Assembly (NCBI RefSeq): GCF_035083965.1
Contig: NC_089722.1
Coordinates: 22,707,142 to 22,771,141, forward strand
DNA from: Branchiostoma lanceolatum
Taxonomy: Eukaryota; Chordata; Leptocardii; Amphioxiformes; Branchiostomatidae
Length of the DNA stretch: 64,000 nucleotides
Reading direction: 5' to 3'
Part shown: piece by piece, positions 11,101 to 22,648 of the stretch
Layout: the number at the start of each line of letters is the position of its first letter
Numbering within the stretch: the first letter of the stretch is position 1
The notes under the pieces: generated by a model
Told to the model about the DNA's origin: nothing
Seen by the model: only the letters and a program-made list of their open reading frames with translations
Database searches by the model: none
Translations under genes and position numbers: made by a program

Positions 11101-14100
11101 TTCCTATTCTAAGGCTCATGTTAGCTGACCATATTCAAACCCTTTAAAATACATTTTTTTGGATATATAAAAGACAAAATAACAAGTTTGCTTCTTTTAA
11201 TTCCAAGGCATAAGGCAGAGGGTGAGGTAAGCAATTGAAAGACTGGGAACACATGAACATCTTACCTGGTGCCTGTTCCATGATGTTTTTGAGCTCGTCC
11301 GAGGCCAACTTGTAGGTCTTCTCAGCCTTGTCATAGTTCTGAACAAGGCTGACATCTGAAGTGCAAGCAGCATGACAATTTTTTATGTCTTAACAAGATG
11401 TTCATAGATGTTTGTTTGTGCTCAAGGTAAGTAGTAAGCTACTAGGATCTAAGGAAATTTAGCTAAATACATCATAAGGGAAGAGCAAGGACAAAATGTG
11501 TTCATCTAACACATAAGCCTCCTGCTGGTAATGTTAAGATTGAACGATAAATTTTATGCAGTGTGAGAGTAGGCATTGTGAACTGGAGGTTACTTTCTAT
11601 GTATAACAAATTCCAATAAAAACTTACGCATATCTGCAACCTTCCTCCTGCCATAATGCAGTAATGCATCGGTCAGAAGGTCAGTCCGGTGGGTTGGTGT
11701 CATCTCCTTGGTGATGGAATTAAAGCCTCGAAGATACGACCACAGTCTCTCGACACATTCCCCGTCCGTCAGCCCAAATCCCTCCTTCCTTCGAGGACTG
11801 TACAGTATCTGCCATTGAAATTGTAAAAGACAGGCATTAACTAACTGTTCTTTTACATGTTGGTGATGAGTCTAGGTAATAAGCACTATATTGTGTCTGT
11901 TTTGACAATACAGCTCAGAAGAAAGTCTGCAATTAATATGCACCCACTGATGAAAAATTTGAGAAGCAACTAGCAATCTCTCGATAAAATATTACTTGAT
12001 GGCAAGTATAACTTAAGGCAGTGAGAGGGGACACTGATTTAGGTATAAATCATGTCAATGTCCAAGTTCCATAAAATTTGTTATGCCCACAAACAAATGA
12101 TCAATAAATTTACCAGTACCTGACAGGAAGACTTGTGGCCGTAACAGTGGAAGATTGGAATAGCCAATTCAATTGCCTCCAGCAGGTCCCACCTTTCTGC
12201 ATGCTAAATCAGGCAAGTCAAAATAATATGCATAATGTTTTACACTACATTACAAACAATACAAATTCACATCTACACTATAATTCTCCAACAAAGCTGA
12301 AGACCACCAGGCTATGAAGTGATGAGATATTTCCATCTTAATATCCCAATCTTGATCCTTAGACCACAGTGGTTCAGTCTCTGACTGACTTGTTCTCACA
12401 TACTTCAACATGGAAATGAAACAAGAGAACAAATTGAAAACAGAGTGTTGGGAGAAATCTTATATCTGAGTATATACTTTCCACCTGTTGGGGATATTCT
12501 GTATGTAGAGTGTCATTTTCTTTTGTTTCAATATTATCTTCTTTGATTCTGAGTTTTTCAGAAAGCTCAAAATCCAAGAAAAATAACAGTTTTTGATGAT
12601 CTAACCATAAACATATGTGGTCATACTTTGAAAAAAAATCTTTACCAAAATCAAGATTTTTGCTAGGATATTTAACATATCAAGAAAAAAACTCATTCAG
12701 TTTAATCAGATGACTTTGTTTTATGTATGTAGAGTGTGCAACTTTAAAGAAACTTACTTCTAAATGGGCCGTTAAAACGCAGGCAATATCATACATGACA
12801 TGCAACTTCAGATTCCTCCCTGGCTGAACGGCAGAAAGAAGCTCTTCTATCAGGTGGACTGGATATCCAAGCCTACATAAACAGAATCAGGAGTTATACG
12901 ATTTCACAAATTCCTAAAATATTTCAAGCCTCTGGAATCTGTGGGTTTGTTTTCCAAATTGTAAAATGGATATTTGTGGAAAACTGTCCAACAGCGCTAG
13001 CTGATGTCATGTTAACCAATAGATACATTGAAACCTAGGTTTACTCAAGGTTTACTTTAATGGTCCCACAAATAAAAATATAGATCCATTTTCTTATTGC
13101 TATGCGCATGATGACTGCAATACCCAAGTCTCATGATCATGAATGGTCAGTCAGCTTTAGTATATCACACATGTAAAGTTTCCATCATTAAACATGATGT
13201 ATTTATGCTGAGTATGTACTGATCAAGCGTGTAAGGCCCAAACCTGCACAACTTGTTCTTTACCCTGAAAGCTGCTATTGGGCCCCAAATCTAATAAGCA
13301 TTTCTTTGATAGGTCAAGACCTAAACACATCAATTTCACACAAAAAAAATTGGCACAAAAACTTTGGAAACTTTACTTTGGTTGGTCATATTTCCAATGT
13401 TTCTTTATCCATTTCAATGTATTATATATCAATGGAAAGGTACGTTGTGTAATTTCCTTTCCTATGATACCCAGCTCATTATAATTGTAATCTAATGGAA
13501 CGAGCAACAGGCCTTCCTACAATGTAGGTGAGTAGGTTTTAAAAAAAAAATTCCCTGCTGGCATAGTGCCAAACACTCAGCTCAGCACCAAACCTGTTTG
13601 CAGTGGTGTTGTCCACATCGTGACTGGAACAGTGTGTGTGTATACATTATGTTCATAGCTACAAGAGAGTAGATTTATTCTTCAACTGCTGGTTGGGGGA
13701 ATCAAAGAGTAGAGGCAGCTGAGAACCCTATGTTGACTGTTGCACGAGCCTGATTGCACAGACAGTGTTTGTTGGAGGTAGCGTCATGTTGTGGGGCAGT
13801 ATAACTGTCTGAGGAAAAACCAGGCTGATCATCCCAGACCTCAAGTCTGTTTAGGTGTCAAGACGTAGGAACACTATTCTCCATCCAGTCTTAGATCCTT
13901 ACCCCTGCAATTTCAGTGCCATTCTGCAAGATGACAGTGCCCATCCACACAGCCAATGAGGGTCATTTCAGACCACCTCCAGGATGCAGGAATACAGAGA
14001 ATATAATGACCTTCGAACAGCCCTGACCTCAATATGATTGACCACCTCTCAGGCTCTGGCTCTGTGATCATCTTGGGTGAGCTGTGCATGCAAGAGTGAC

Positions 14101-17100
14101 CAACAGAACAACACTGGTCGACCTTCGTCGGCTCCTTTTGGAAGAATGGCCAAGGAACTGTTTACAAAACTGGTGATAAGCATGAGGAGGATGTGCCGGG
14201 CTGTGGTGACAGCGCATGGCTTGTGTACTCACTACTGTAATTGCATTTAAGTTCGCGTGGTTTTAATTTCGCGGTAGGGAGAAAATGGAGTATTCGCGGT
14301 GGTTTTAAGTTCGCATTTGAGATAATAGTAGACAAGGGGGTAGGAGGGCAAAAAATTTTCCCGGTGGTTTTAAGTTTGCGGCGAAGAGCTTACCGGGAAA
14401 ATCGTGAACATTAAACCATCGCGAACATTTCTGCTTTTACAGTATTAGGCCACCTTCATCACAACTGTGGTTCCTACAAGCAATTTTTTCTATGAATGGA
14501 GAGTAAGCTTGGCATTCATATCAACATGTTTGGTTGATTGAAGTTTCATATTACCCTGGCACAAGACACTACCAACAGAAGAAAAAATACAGAATTGAGC
14601 GTTTGACTTTATTAGACCTGGTGCTCAATCCATCAATTTACAATCATAATAAGTTAGGTATCCTAGGAAAGAAAATCACAAAAGCTTTCCAATGATATAT
14701 TATACATTGAAATTGATAAAGAAATAACGGAAATATGATCCACCAAAGTTAAGTTTCCAAACTTTTTGTGCAAAGTTTAAAAGCCCTTAATAATGCACAT
14801 TTAGGTAATCAACAGTTATTCACTTTGGTCCTATCAATTTCCACATTGGTAGATAATTTAAGAGGAAAAGGAAAAGTTTGTATGCAAACCACATTCATGT
14901 TCTGTCATCTTTTTGATATGTACCAGTGACTGTATATACAGTTCCAATGAGTTGCTTGGATCACAATTCTACTATGTCCAGCTCAAAGATATCAAATTAT
15001 TCAAGAATCAAACAGAAATGAAGTTCAAACCTTTCTCCATGATGCATGTCAAGGAATTTGACCGGCATGCTGTGACGACATACAGCCCCGAACACACCTG
15101 TCACATCAAGCTTCTCTTGCCTGGACCGAGATCGCACAGAACTTCCAGCTTGGAAGTTGTTGCAGTCCTGAATAAAGGACAGCATAAACACAATTTATAT
15201 GAGTCATACTGTAATACAAAACATGAAGGGATCATCCTAGCTATTCAGTCATCGCAAGGAAATGTTCAGCTATTGGTCCTTCATAGTGTTTGAGTAGAGC
15301 AAGAGCTCTAGTTCATTAAAGGGCAATATTGCTGGCGATGATCACTACAATGACAGAAGAACAAGAGTAGCAGTATACTCTGAAGTGAGAATGTACCAAA
15401 TTAATGTGTAATGGACTAATAATGCTGTCTTTAATGTGGTCACCTGAGTAATGGCAATGTGTTTGGCCAGTTATTGTGAAATGTTCCCCTGTTTTGAGGT
15501 TTCGAGTTATGCAATACAAAATAACATGGTAGTTAAAAAATGTGACTGCATTTCAAAGTACTAAACTGGGTTACCTCATCAGGCTTGCTGTCTTGAGAGT
15601 AGTCAGACATAAACTTGGTCACTTGATCATCAGGCAAGAAGTAAGTGCTTTGATGAAGAGGGCCTGCCGAACTTGTACCTGATGATTTTTTCCTCACAAG
15701 CCCAAAGTTAGCATCTAGGGAAACTATCATCTCTCCATCACCCTACAGTGAAAATATAAATTCCAGAAAAGGTGATAAGTGTACCTTACTTGACTTATAA
15801 GTATAACAATGGATGAGAAAGAAGTGAATTGCAGTATTGCACCTACATATGATCTAGAACTGAATTTTCATTCTTGAGCAAACCTTAGATGCTAGGTCAC
15901 TTCGAGATACTATTGGGGGCATATGTGTATCTGTGCTGGTACAATGTGGCATTCAATACAGATGTATTACCTGCACCACACAAATTTTACCCCTACCTGA
16001 ACCATTACTCATTTTCAGAAATTGTTTGATTAGAAAGAGAAAGACGCTTACAAAAAATTGAATTATTTATGTAACATTTGACAGGAGGTAATGATCAGTT
16101 CAGTGAAAGGTATCAACAAAAGTACAAGATAGGTGCAGGTAGACATCATAAATCCCCATAGAAATATTTCCAAGACCGGTACATTAGAAGTAAAAAAGAA
16201 AGTCTTGCCATGTTTGTCTATTCTACCTTCAAAGCAAAAAAACAGAACTGAAGCAGGTCATTTGATGGTCATTTGACCCCCAAAATGGAAGCATTTCATA
16301 TAAATGGCAAGAAGAGAAGGGGAATTGGTAGTAAAAAGCAATACATTTCTCGTATACATATAACACAAAGACTTCAGTGAAATACATTTCAAAGATGATG
16401 GATTTCAATCCATATAGACAAGGTATTACAAGAATGTTACAAGCAGCAAACATTTAAAGCAAAATTTTTGAAATGTCAGTGAGTGAAATAGATAAGTGTC
16501 ATACCTTTGAGCATGCAGGACAAACAGTTCCATCACCAAGGTGTGAACATAGATGAAGCAGCGTTCTCCTCTTGTACAAATGGTGGTGGAACTCAGCTAC
16601 CGACTGGCCGATCAATGCCCTGTAGAGGATATCAACCTGAATGCAAGACAAAGGACAGTAAAAAAAAAATACATAAGCTTGTAACAGTAAAATACAAGAG
16701 TACAGAACACCCACTTGCTTAGAGTAACTACATATAAGTTTAGTTGGTGGCAACCTATTTTCACAGCTACATGTAGGTGAGTTTACAAGCTACACTTTAG
16801 AAAAAGCTGGCGTTTTGACCAGGTAAGAATAGAAAAAGACACTCTTCGGGAGTGGTCTCGGCTGCGGCATACATTTTGGCAAGTTTAATTTGGTTCACTT
16901 AGAGCAAATTGCAAAATTCATTGTATTGTGATGTGATGTTGTTCCCGCTTTCTTGGCGACTACATATTCATAACAAATGTAAGGAAAAAAAAGCACCATA
17001 TGCAAGCATGAATGTGCTGCAGGTCTCTGCAGATTTTGCGGCAGGTTTGTAACATTCATCACAACTTCCATTACAACATCCATGGTCCATCTACCTAATT

Positions 17101-19409
17101 TTCCTTCTCGTTTCAACAATTGTTTCAGGGCAGGTGCTGAAACCCACAATTATCTTACCTCATATTTGCAAAGACCACTCATCCACCTGACGGCATTGCA
17201 GAAGCCTTTGACAGACACTTGGCACTCTAGTGTTAGCGCTGTCAACCACTCGAGCAATTCTGTGGAGAATGCTGTTTGGGGCCGATCTGCAGTGGCTGCC
17301 CAAAGACCAAAGCGTAGCAGGGTGCATGCATCAGCTTCATGCTCGCAGACAAATATCCGCCAATAACAGACACGACCTGAAAACAGATCATATTCTCATG
17401 CTGTAAATCTAGTTTTCTTCTACAAAGTGAAATAAATCCTGCACTCACAGTCAAAAGTTAGGTGTGCAGCTCCAATTTTGGGTGCACAAAGGTGCACATG
17501 AACTCAGTATTTCAAGCCAAGATTGCATAAGGTTATGTAGCAAATAGCTCCAAATGATGTGGGTATCTATCGTGCTGGTATGAAATTTGCCCTGTTGTCA
17601 TGGCATATTGCACCCATGATAAGTAAGAAGATTAAAGTTAAGAAGTAGTCACCTGCACTGTTGAAAACTTTGAAGATCTTTAACGTTCTGCTGGGACAGT
17701 CCTGGTGGTCATGTCTTTCAAGAATAGTGCTCTCAAGGTTGCCCAGTCGAAATGGTTCGTAATGATCCTCCTGTGAAAATGAAGATTACTGTGTTAGATA
17801 TATGATATTGGTGTAAAGTTTGAAATAGCCTTCTCTACATGGATAGAATCCCATGAAAATTGAGCCAACATTCTTCTGTCGGACATTGCATATAATAGTA
17901 TATGTTGGATACTGTTACCATCAGTTATGGGAGATAAGGTCAATAAGTTAGCAGATCAAAATAATAAAATAAATCATGGCTCGAAATACTTCAACGTATA
18001 TACCCAACGTTTGGAACAAATGCATGTGAAGTGTTTGTTTCTTGGTTCACACAAAATGTAGGTAGGCATCATAAATACATGTACCTACACAAAACAATGA
18101 CTTAACCTGCACTAACCTGTATTGGTAGATAGTATTTTAAAAAAATTATAAGCTACTGGAAGTGAAGAAATGATATGTGCAACAGCAAGATGAAAACAGG
18201 TACCTCATCATTCAGCTACTACATGTACAATGTCTTTAGAGGTCAGTATGTGATTTTACATATTTTGACACATCTGAATCAAGTTGACTGCTTAAAAAAG
18301 GAAACCCATTTAAGTAATAACTGGCAACATGTTATTAGAAGTTTTAGGCCCACTTTACACCAAGCTTTTCGTGACAGCAGCTATACAAATGTAGTTCCTG
18401 CTGTCAAGACACCGCTGTCGCAATGTCTTTAGACGTATCGCTCGAAAATCTGTCAGGACACCCACGGTGACCTTTGACATAATGCGCAGAATCAAAACGT
18501 TTCAGATGTTTTTCTTTCGCCCAGCTAGAATCCACCCTGCTTTACTTCTCTGCTGCCATTGCTATGGCACAGGGTAGCAACAATAACCACCAGGGGATAT
18601 GGCGTTATGTAAGGGTACTGGCGACCTTTTGGTAGAAATTTGCCAGGGTGACTGTGTGAGTCCTACAAGCAGTTCAGAATGACTAGAGGCACATTTCAAT
18701 TAGCCTGCGCTATATGCTGATCACCTAAACCCTGACCTCCCCCTGTCGCGAGCCTGGCGAGTTCTCTTCAAACACACTTTGAACTTGTCGGGGATCCCGC
18801 TGAGTTGTCGGGCAACCAATATAGAGTTGTCAGAAGAAAATTTGAAGTCAGCGGGATAACCACAGTGGGAATTCTCTGTCGTGAAAAACTCAATATAAAG
18901 TGGGCCTAAGTAACAGTACATACATGCCATTGTTCTGGGTAGTGAGCTGGTGACAGGTGGTGCTGTACTATTACACAACAATCTGTGCAATATGTTATGG
19001 TAGGCCCACAGTCATTGCACTTAATGGGACAGCAGTCTTCCACCCCACAAAAGCTACAAATGTAGCAAGGGGCTTCCAGTTTGGTCGCAGTTTCCAAGAG
19101 CTGATCCCTGATTGCTGCCCACTTGGCCAGCTCCTTTTCTTTGGATGCTTGGTATCTGGAGGGGCCTGGTGGATCATCACTAGCAGATGTGCAGGGGGGG
19201 TCTGGATTCAGAGGATAATCTGGAGGAGGTAAAGGCGCAGATGTTCCTGGTGTCCCTGCTAGGTTGTCGCTAGCAGTGTTGTTTCCAGGGCCTGGCATCT
19301 CAATGTACCCATCAACATAAGACCCATCAAGGTGCTGTATTCTGCGCCGGATTCTGGGTCTCTTTTGCCTGCTACAGAATATACCCCCAGACTCTTTTCT
19401 CTTCGCCAT
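8175..19409 (-). CDS. KDZ-superfamily transposase, 16 coding exons, apparently intact
   Basis: Predicted transposase of the Kyakuja-Dileera-Zisupton class. Coding exons: 19409-18924, about 17770-17654, 17376-17159, 16636-16505, 15742-15575, 15167-15031, 12872-12758, 12203-12120, 11808-11628, 11355-11266, 10874-10797, 10681-10621, 10417-10355, 9451-9267, 9088-8904, 8567-8175. Joined they give about 897 residues without a stop (exon 2 needs a one-base check). Residues about 112-145 form the cysteine cluster found with KDZ transposases (CYICSFC, CCPIKCNDC, YCTDCC). Likely catalytic acids are D in VSLDANFGL (about 328), D in MYDIACVL (about 448) and E in GLTDGECVERLWS (about 503-506). HHGERLGYPVHL and LECQVSVKGFCNALR-like segments are also typical. 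The C-terminus is strongly acidic. The start is the ATG just after an acceptor (TTATTTGACAG), so a 5' untranslated exon is expected. Functional status, active or domesticated, cannot be told here. Confidence 0.9.
13640..14240 (+). pseudogene. Tc1-like transposase remnant
   Basis: Frame-broken translation still shows Tc1 landmarks: GGSVMLWGS, a LQDDSAHPHS segment (family LQQDNARPH), a NSPDLNMIDHL segment (family SPDLNPIEHLW), and a tail SMRRMCRAVVTAHG (family SMRRRCQAVIAAHGG). Stops and frame changes are frequent, so it is non-functional. Confidence 0.8.
14233..14444. mobile_element. MITE, TACTGTAA family, full copy
   Basis: About 212 bp, beginning TACTGTAATTGC and ending GCTTTTACAGTA, with TIR-internal segments of the TTCGCG-type repeated along both arms. 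Flanking TA could be the target duplication, as in Tc1/mariner MITEs. Related copies lie at 38422-38474 (half), 47881-48080, 51092-51300 and 58014-58218. Confidence 0.85.
17440..17520 (-). repeat. Inverted copy of the 2966-3040 dispersed repeat
   Basis: The complement reads GGCTTGAAATACTGAGTTC, then CCCAAAATTGGAGCTGC, homologous to the copy near 2966. Located in the KDZ intron between exons 17654 and 17376. Confidence 0.6.
18345..18910. mobile_element. Non-autonomous TIR element of about 0.57 kb
   Basis: Left end TTAGGCCCACTTTACACC and right end (complement) TTAGGCCCACTTTATATT, each followed by a TTTTC-YGACAG segment, give about 34-bp imperfect TIRs. No transposase frame is recognised. The right end stops about a dozen bases inside the first KDZ coding intron. 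Confidence 0.75.
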
Positions 19410-19461
19410 GATGTCTGTCAAATAAAAAGTTCCAAGAATTAATGCATAACATCAAAAGATG

Positions 19462-19760
19462 ACGTGTCGTGTCCGCGTGGTGTAGAGGTCTGCGCACTCT
19501 GCCTCTCACCACATCTGGTTCAAATTCATTGGAGCCAGCGGCCCGAGTTCGCGCCCGGGCCTGGACATGACTGGAAAAGATGCGCATCGTCCTATCGGAG
19601 GGGGACGTAAAGACAGCGGCCCCGTGTATGAGGGAGCTTTAGGGCGTCAAACCTCTGCATGTAAAAGAACCCAACACACTTATCGAGAAGAGTAGGGGTG
19701 ACCCGGTGTGCTTGGCCAAAAACGTGAGCCGTGGTGAAGCCGCATTTCACTACCACTAGC
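19462..19760 (+). mobile_element. tRNA-derived SINE
   Basis: The head resembles a tRNA with a box A-like GTGGTGTAGAGG and a box B-like GGTTCAAATTC about 35 bp downstream. The body contains GTAAAAGAACCCAACACACT and AGAGTAGGGGTGACCCGG. The body recurs on the minus strand near 21595-21765, 41105-41262 and 58815-58930. The family name is not assigned. Confidence 0.75.
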
Positions 19761-20524
19761 TACTTGAAAAAGCATTATGCTTCACCTCAATTGAGGATGC
19801 ATGCTTAACCCCCTTCAAGTGTAAGACTCTGCTAATTAAGAGTCAGAGGCACTGATTTGGAAATACAGAAAAGTCATAATCAAACAGCAAGCAGTAATTG
19901 AATAAAGGTGATGCTAGAATGTTTAAATTACATGCAGGCATGCACTAAACATATTTACTATTCTACTACCGTTTTAATTTTATTTTGATGTTACAGATTT
20001 ACTAACAGCAACAAGGAGCAACAAGCTTAATTACAGGATGCTGTAAATCCTAGCCATGGCGACTACAGAAGGGCGTTTTTGCTTATTGTTATATATAACG
20101 ATGGTTAACGTAGCCCTTTCAAAAGGGCACAAACGCCGGCCTACTACATGTAGTATGTAAATCCTTAGAATCATTTGAGAACGAGGCCCTACAGACAACT
20201 TTAATAGTTTCACACTGTCCTAGCTTTACTAGAATATCTTTTCCAGACCCATGACCATTTGCGTTAAACCTCATTGCTTTAATCAGATTATGATTATGTT
20301 ATACATTTATAAATACACACTTCGAGGTGAATATTCAAGGTGAATAAAAAATCAGGTGCAGAAATAACGTTACCCCCCCTCCCCCATACAGAGCAAATTC
20401 ATAATTTGCTACCTTGGCTCTTCTGGTCGTGAAACTGAATTGAAGTTACCTCTTGTGATGTATTAAAACAAAGGATATGAAAAATGTCAAAATATTTTCA
20501 AAACATCACATAAAACGTATTTAC

Positions 20525-20715
20525 CTTAGACATTGGGCAGCAAATGTTGCTGGCTTGGTTCGGAATTATTTTCACCACGCCATATCGCGGCGGCGTGCTG
20601 GGCGGCTTGGTGACCCCGTTCCCGTGAGGCTTCGCGGCGCTATAGCCACTGTCTGGGCCTGGTCTGCTTTGACTTGTCGACGAGAAACTCGCTAAGCACC
20701 TGGTCTGGGCCACGA
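20525..20715 (-). promoter_or_regulatory. GC-rich candidate 5' exon and promoter of the KDZ gene
   Basis: A CpG-rich patch on an otherwise AT-rich background. On the minus strand it ends at a good donor (TCTAAG|GTAAATA), which could splice to the acceptor just before the KDZ start codon. Joining the two does not keep the KDZ frame, so this would be untranslated leader. The promoter role is inferred from position and base composition only. Confidence 0.4.
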
Positions 20716-20883
20716 GTCCAGTCCGCTTAGTCGACTCTGTCAGCTAAGCAACACTACTGCTTAACGACTCTTATCGACAAAGCATGTCAGGATCGGGTGT
20801 CTTAGATTACAAGTAGACACCGAAATTACAAGTAATATTTCTAGACACACAACTACTTAAGAAACTTAAAGAAAGCCAGTTAC

Positions 20884-22648
20884 CTTGAACTCTTCGCAAT
20901 GAACAAGTTGCGGAATCTTGTCATATCCTCCTCCACTGATGTAGGAATAGCGCGCTCGATCTTTCCGTCATCTTCGTCAACAGCGAACCACCTACACGAA
21001 GAATAGAATAATGAAAAATAAAATTTAAGTTATCTTTCACGCAGTATTTTGTTACGACCGTTTTGAGCCATATTCTAGAAGGTAGTGTCTATAGCATGTT
21101 TAAAAGGTCCATGCCCAAACATGAGATTGTTCTGAACGTTTTGCAAGTTACGGAAAATATGTACGAAGATCTAATAAAGAGAGGGGAAAATCAGATTGGC
21201 CCAAACTCGTACAGACACATGTACTATATATACTCCGGTTGAGATATCAATGGCCCTACGCTATACTCTAAACCTAAAAATAGTCAGAAAGTAATCAGTT
21301 TTGAAATATGCTCACCGGACAAGCATACTGTACAAGAAAATACATCATTAAAGCTATCGTTAAGATATGTAATGATATCCTCTAACTTGGCAAACCATAC
21401 GGCATTTGATCACGTTGTGTTTTTAATCCACAGTTGAAATTTCATTACAAATTATTACCTGTTACATAGGAAAAAGTCCGGGGCGTTTGTTCCTCTGTTG
21501 ACTACAACAATCTGACTGAGGTACCTGGAACAGGAGATCAACAAATCAGCAGTTAAAGGGCTAAAGCAGTCATAATGGTTTTTCAAGTAGCTAGCTAGTG
21601 GTAGTGCAATGAGGCTTCGCTACGGCTCACGATTGTAAGCCAAGGTCTCCCCCACTCTTCTCAATAAGTGTGTTGGGTTCTTTTACGTGCAGAGGTTTGA
21701 CGCTTGAGGCTTTGAAGCTGCCTCATACATGGGGCCGTCGGCTTTACGTCACCATGCGAAATAGTATAATTTAAGAATAAAACACTTGTGTACAGAGAAC
21801 TTTGTTATCCACTAACGCCATTCATCTATTGCATTTCTGTTGTTACTGTAATCTCACCATGACGGACTAAACCCCGCATTGTTGTGCCACACCCTCATGT
21901 GGGTGAGGACCCCTAGCGGCTCTTCTGTTGACACCAGGAAAGAGTCCACACTGCCCTGTTCATACAGACATCGGTTGTCGTCCCTCAGCGTGAAGGGAGG
22001 GCTCTCGTACTGGCTGCCGTATAGCACCAACGTAATCTGGGATGAAATGCAGGTCAAAGTTAATGTTGTAGTTTATATCACCGTGACAGAACTGCAATAC
22101 AGTTGCTATCATCAACCTTAATCATTGATGTCTTACATTCTATATAGTTCAACCGATGAAGGAACTGGCCATCGTTAATATACAAATTTCTTTTGCGGAC
22201 CTCATCAGTAGTCTGTTCAACACAAACTCTCATTGTCCAGGGTCATTGACCTTTCCTAAAGAGTTGGTGATATTTGACCTCTAAGGCAGGATATTGCTTT
22301 AAAAAGTACCAAAAGGAGCTCATGATTCTTTATCACTATAGAAACCAGTCATTACAGGTTCTTACACCATGGTAACAGACCGTTTTCAGTCTGACATAAT
22401 GTGGTTCATGTTAGCATACAATTATGTGCCATAAACAGGATTACGATGGACCCAAGGCACGCTGGCGGCGTCGCTGCGTCCTAAACTGGATTTGTGTTAC
22501 CCTTAACAAGTGTGATTTAGTCGTGATTTAGCCAGACTACCTCCGCGGTTGTTCCCGCGTTGCCCCGGAATCCGGTGTATACTGTGATGACGTACTGACA
22601 TTCCTTGCGAGGGTTCAGCTTGTGTCCAGGCAGTATTCCTATTCCAGC
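20884..22648 (-). CDS. Exons 22-25 of the polycystin-like gene: PLAT/LH2 domain
   Basis: Four exons encode YVITVYTGFRGNAGTTAE, ITLVLYGSQYES, PLGVLTHMRVWHNNAG and a WFAVDEDDGKIERAIP segment, the ordered landmarks of the polycystin PLAT domain, a cytosolic lipid/protein-binding beta-sandwich between TM1 and TM2. The family normally continues directly into a DGHLWFSV-like segment and further TM helices, which I did not find downstream. Confidence 0.92.

Larger units (their letters stand above)
13310..14845. mobile_element. Decayed Tc1/mariner-like element with long inverted repeats
   Basis: Arms of roughly 150 bp (about 13330-13495 and 14625-14790) are diverged inverted copies; compare CTTTGGAAACTTTACTTTGG on the left with the complement of the right arm. 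They enclose a broken Tc1-type transposase. Total length near 1.5 kb fits Tc1 elements with long IR/DR-type ends. It lies in the KDZ intron between exons 15031 and 12872. A MITE (14233-14444) sits between the transposase remnant and the right arm. Confidence 0.7.

Noticed and set aside
19372-20991. Polycystin-KDZ fusion transcript
   Set aside because: Joining the last PLAT exon to the first KDZ coding exon gives a stop after about 13 residues, not the KDZ frame.
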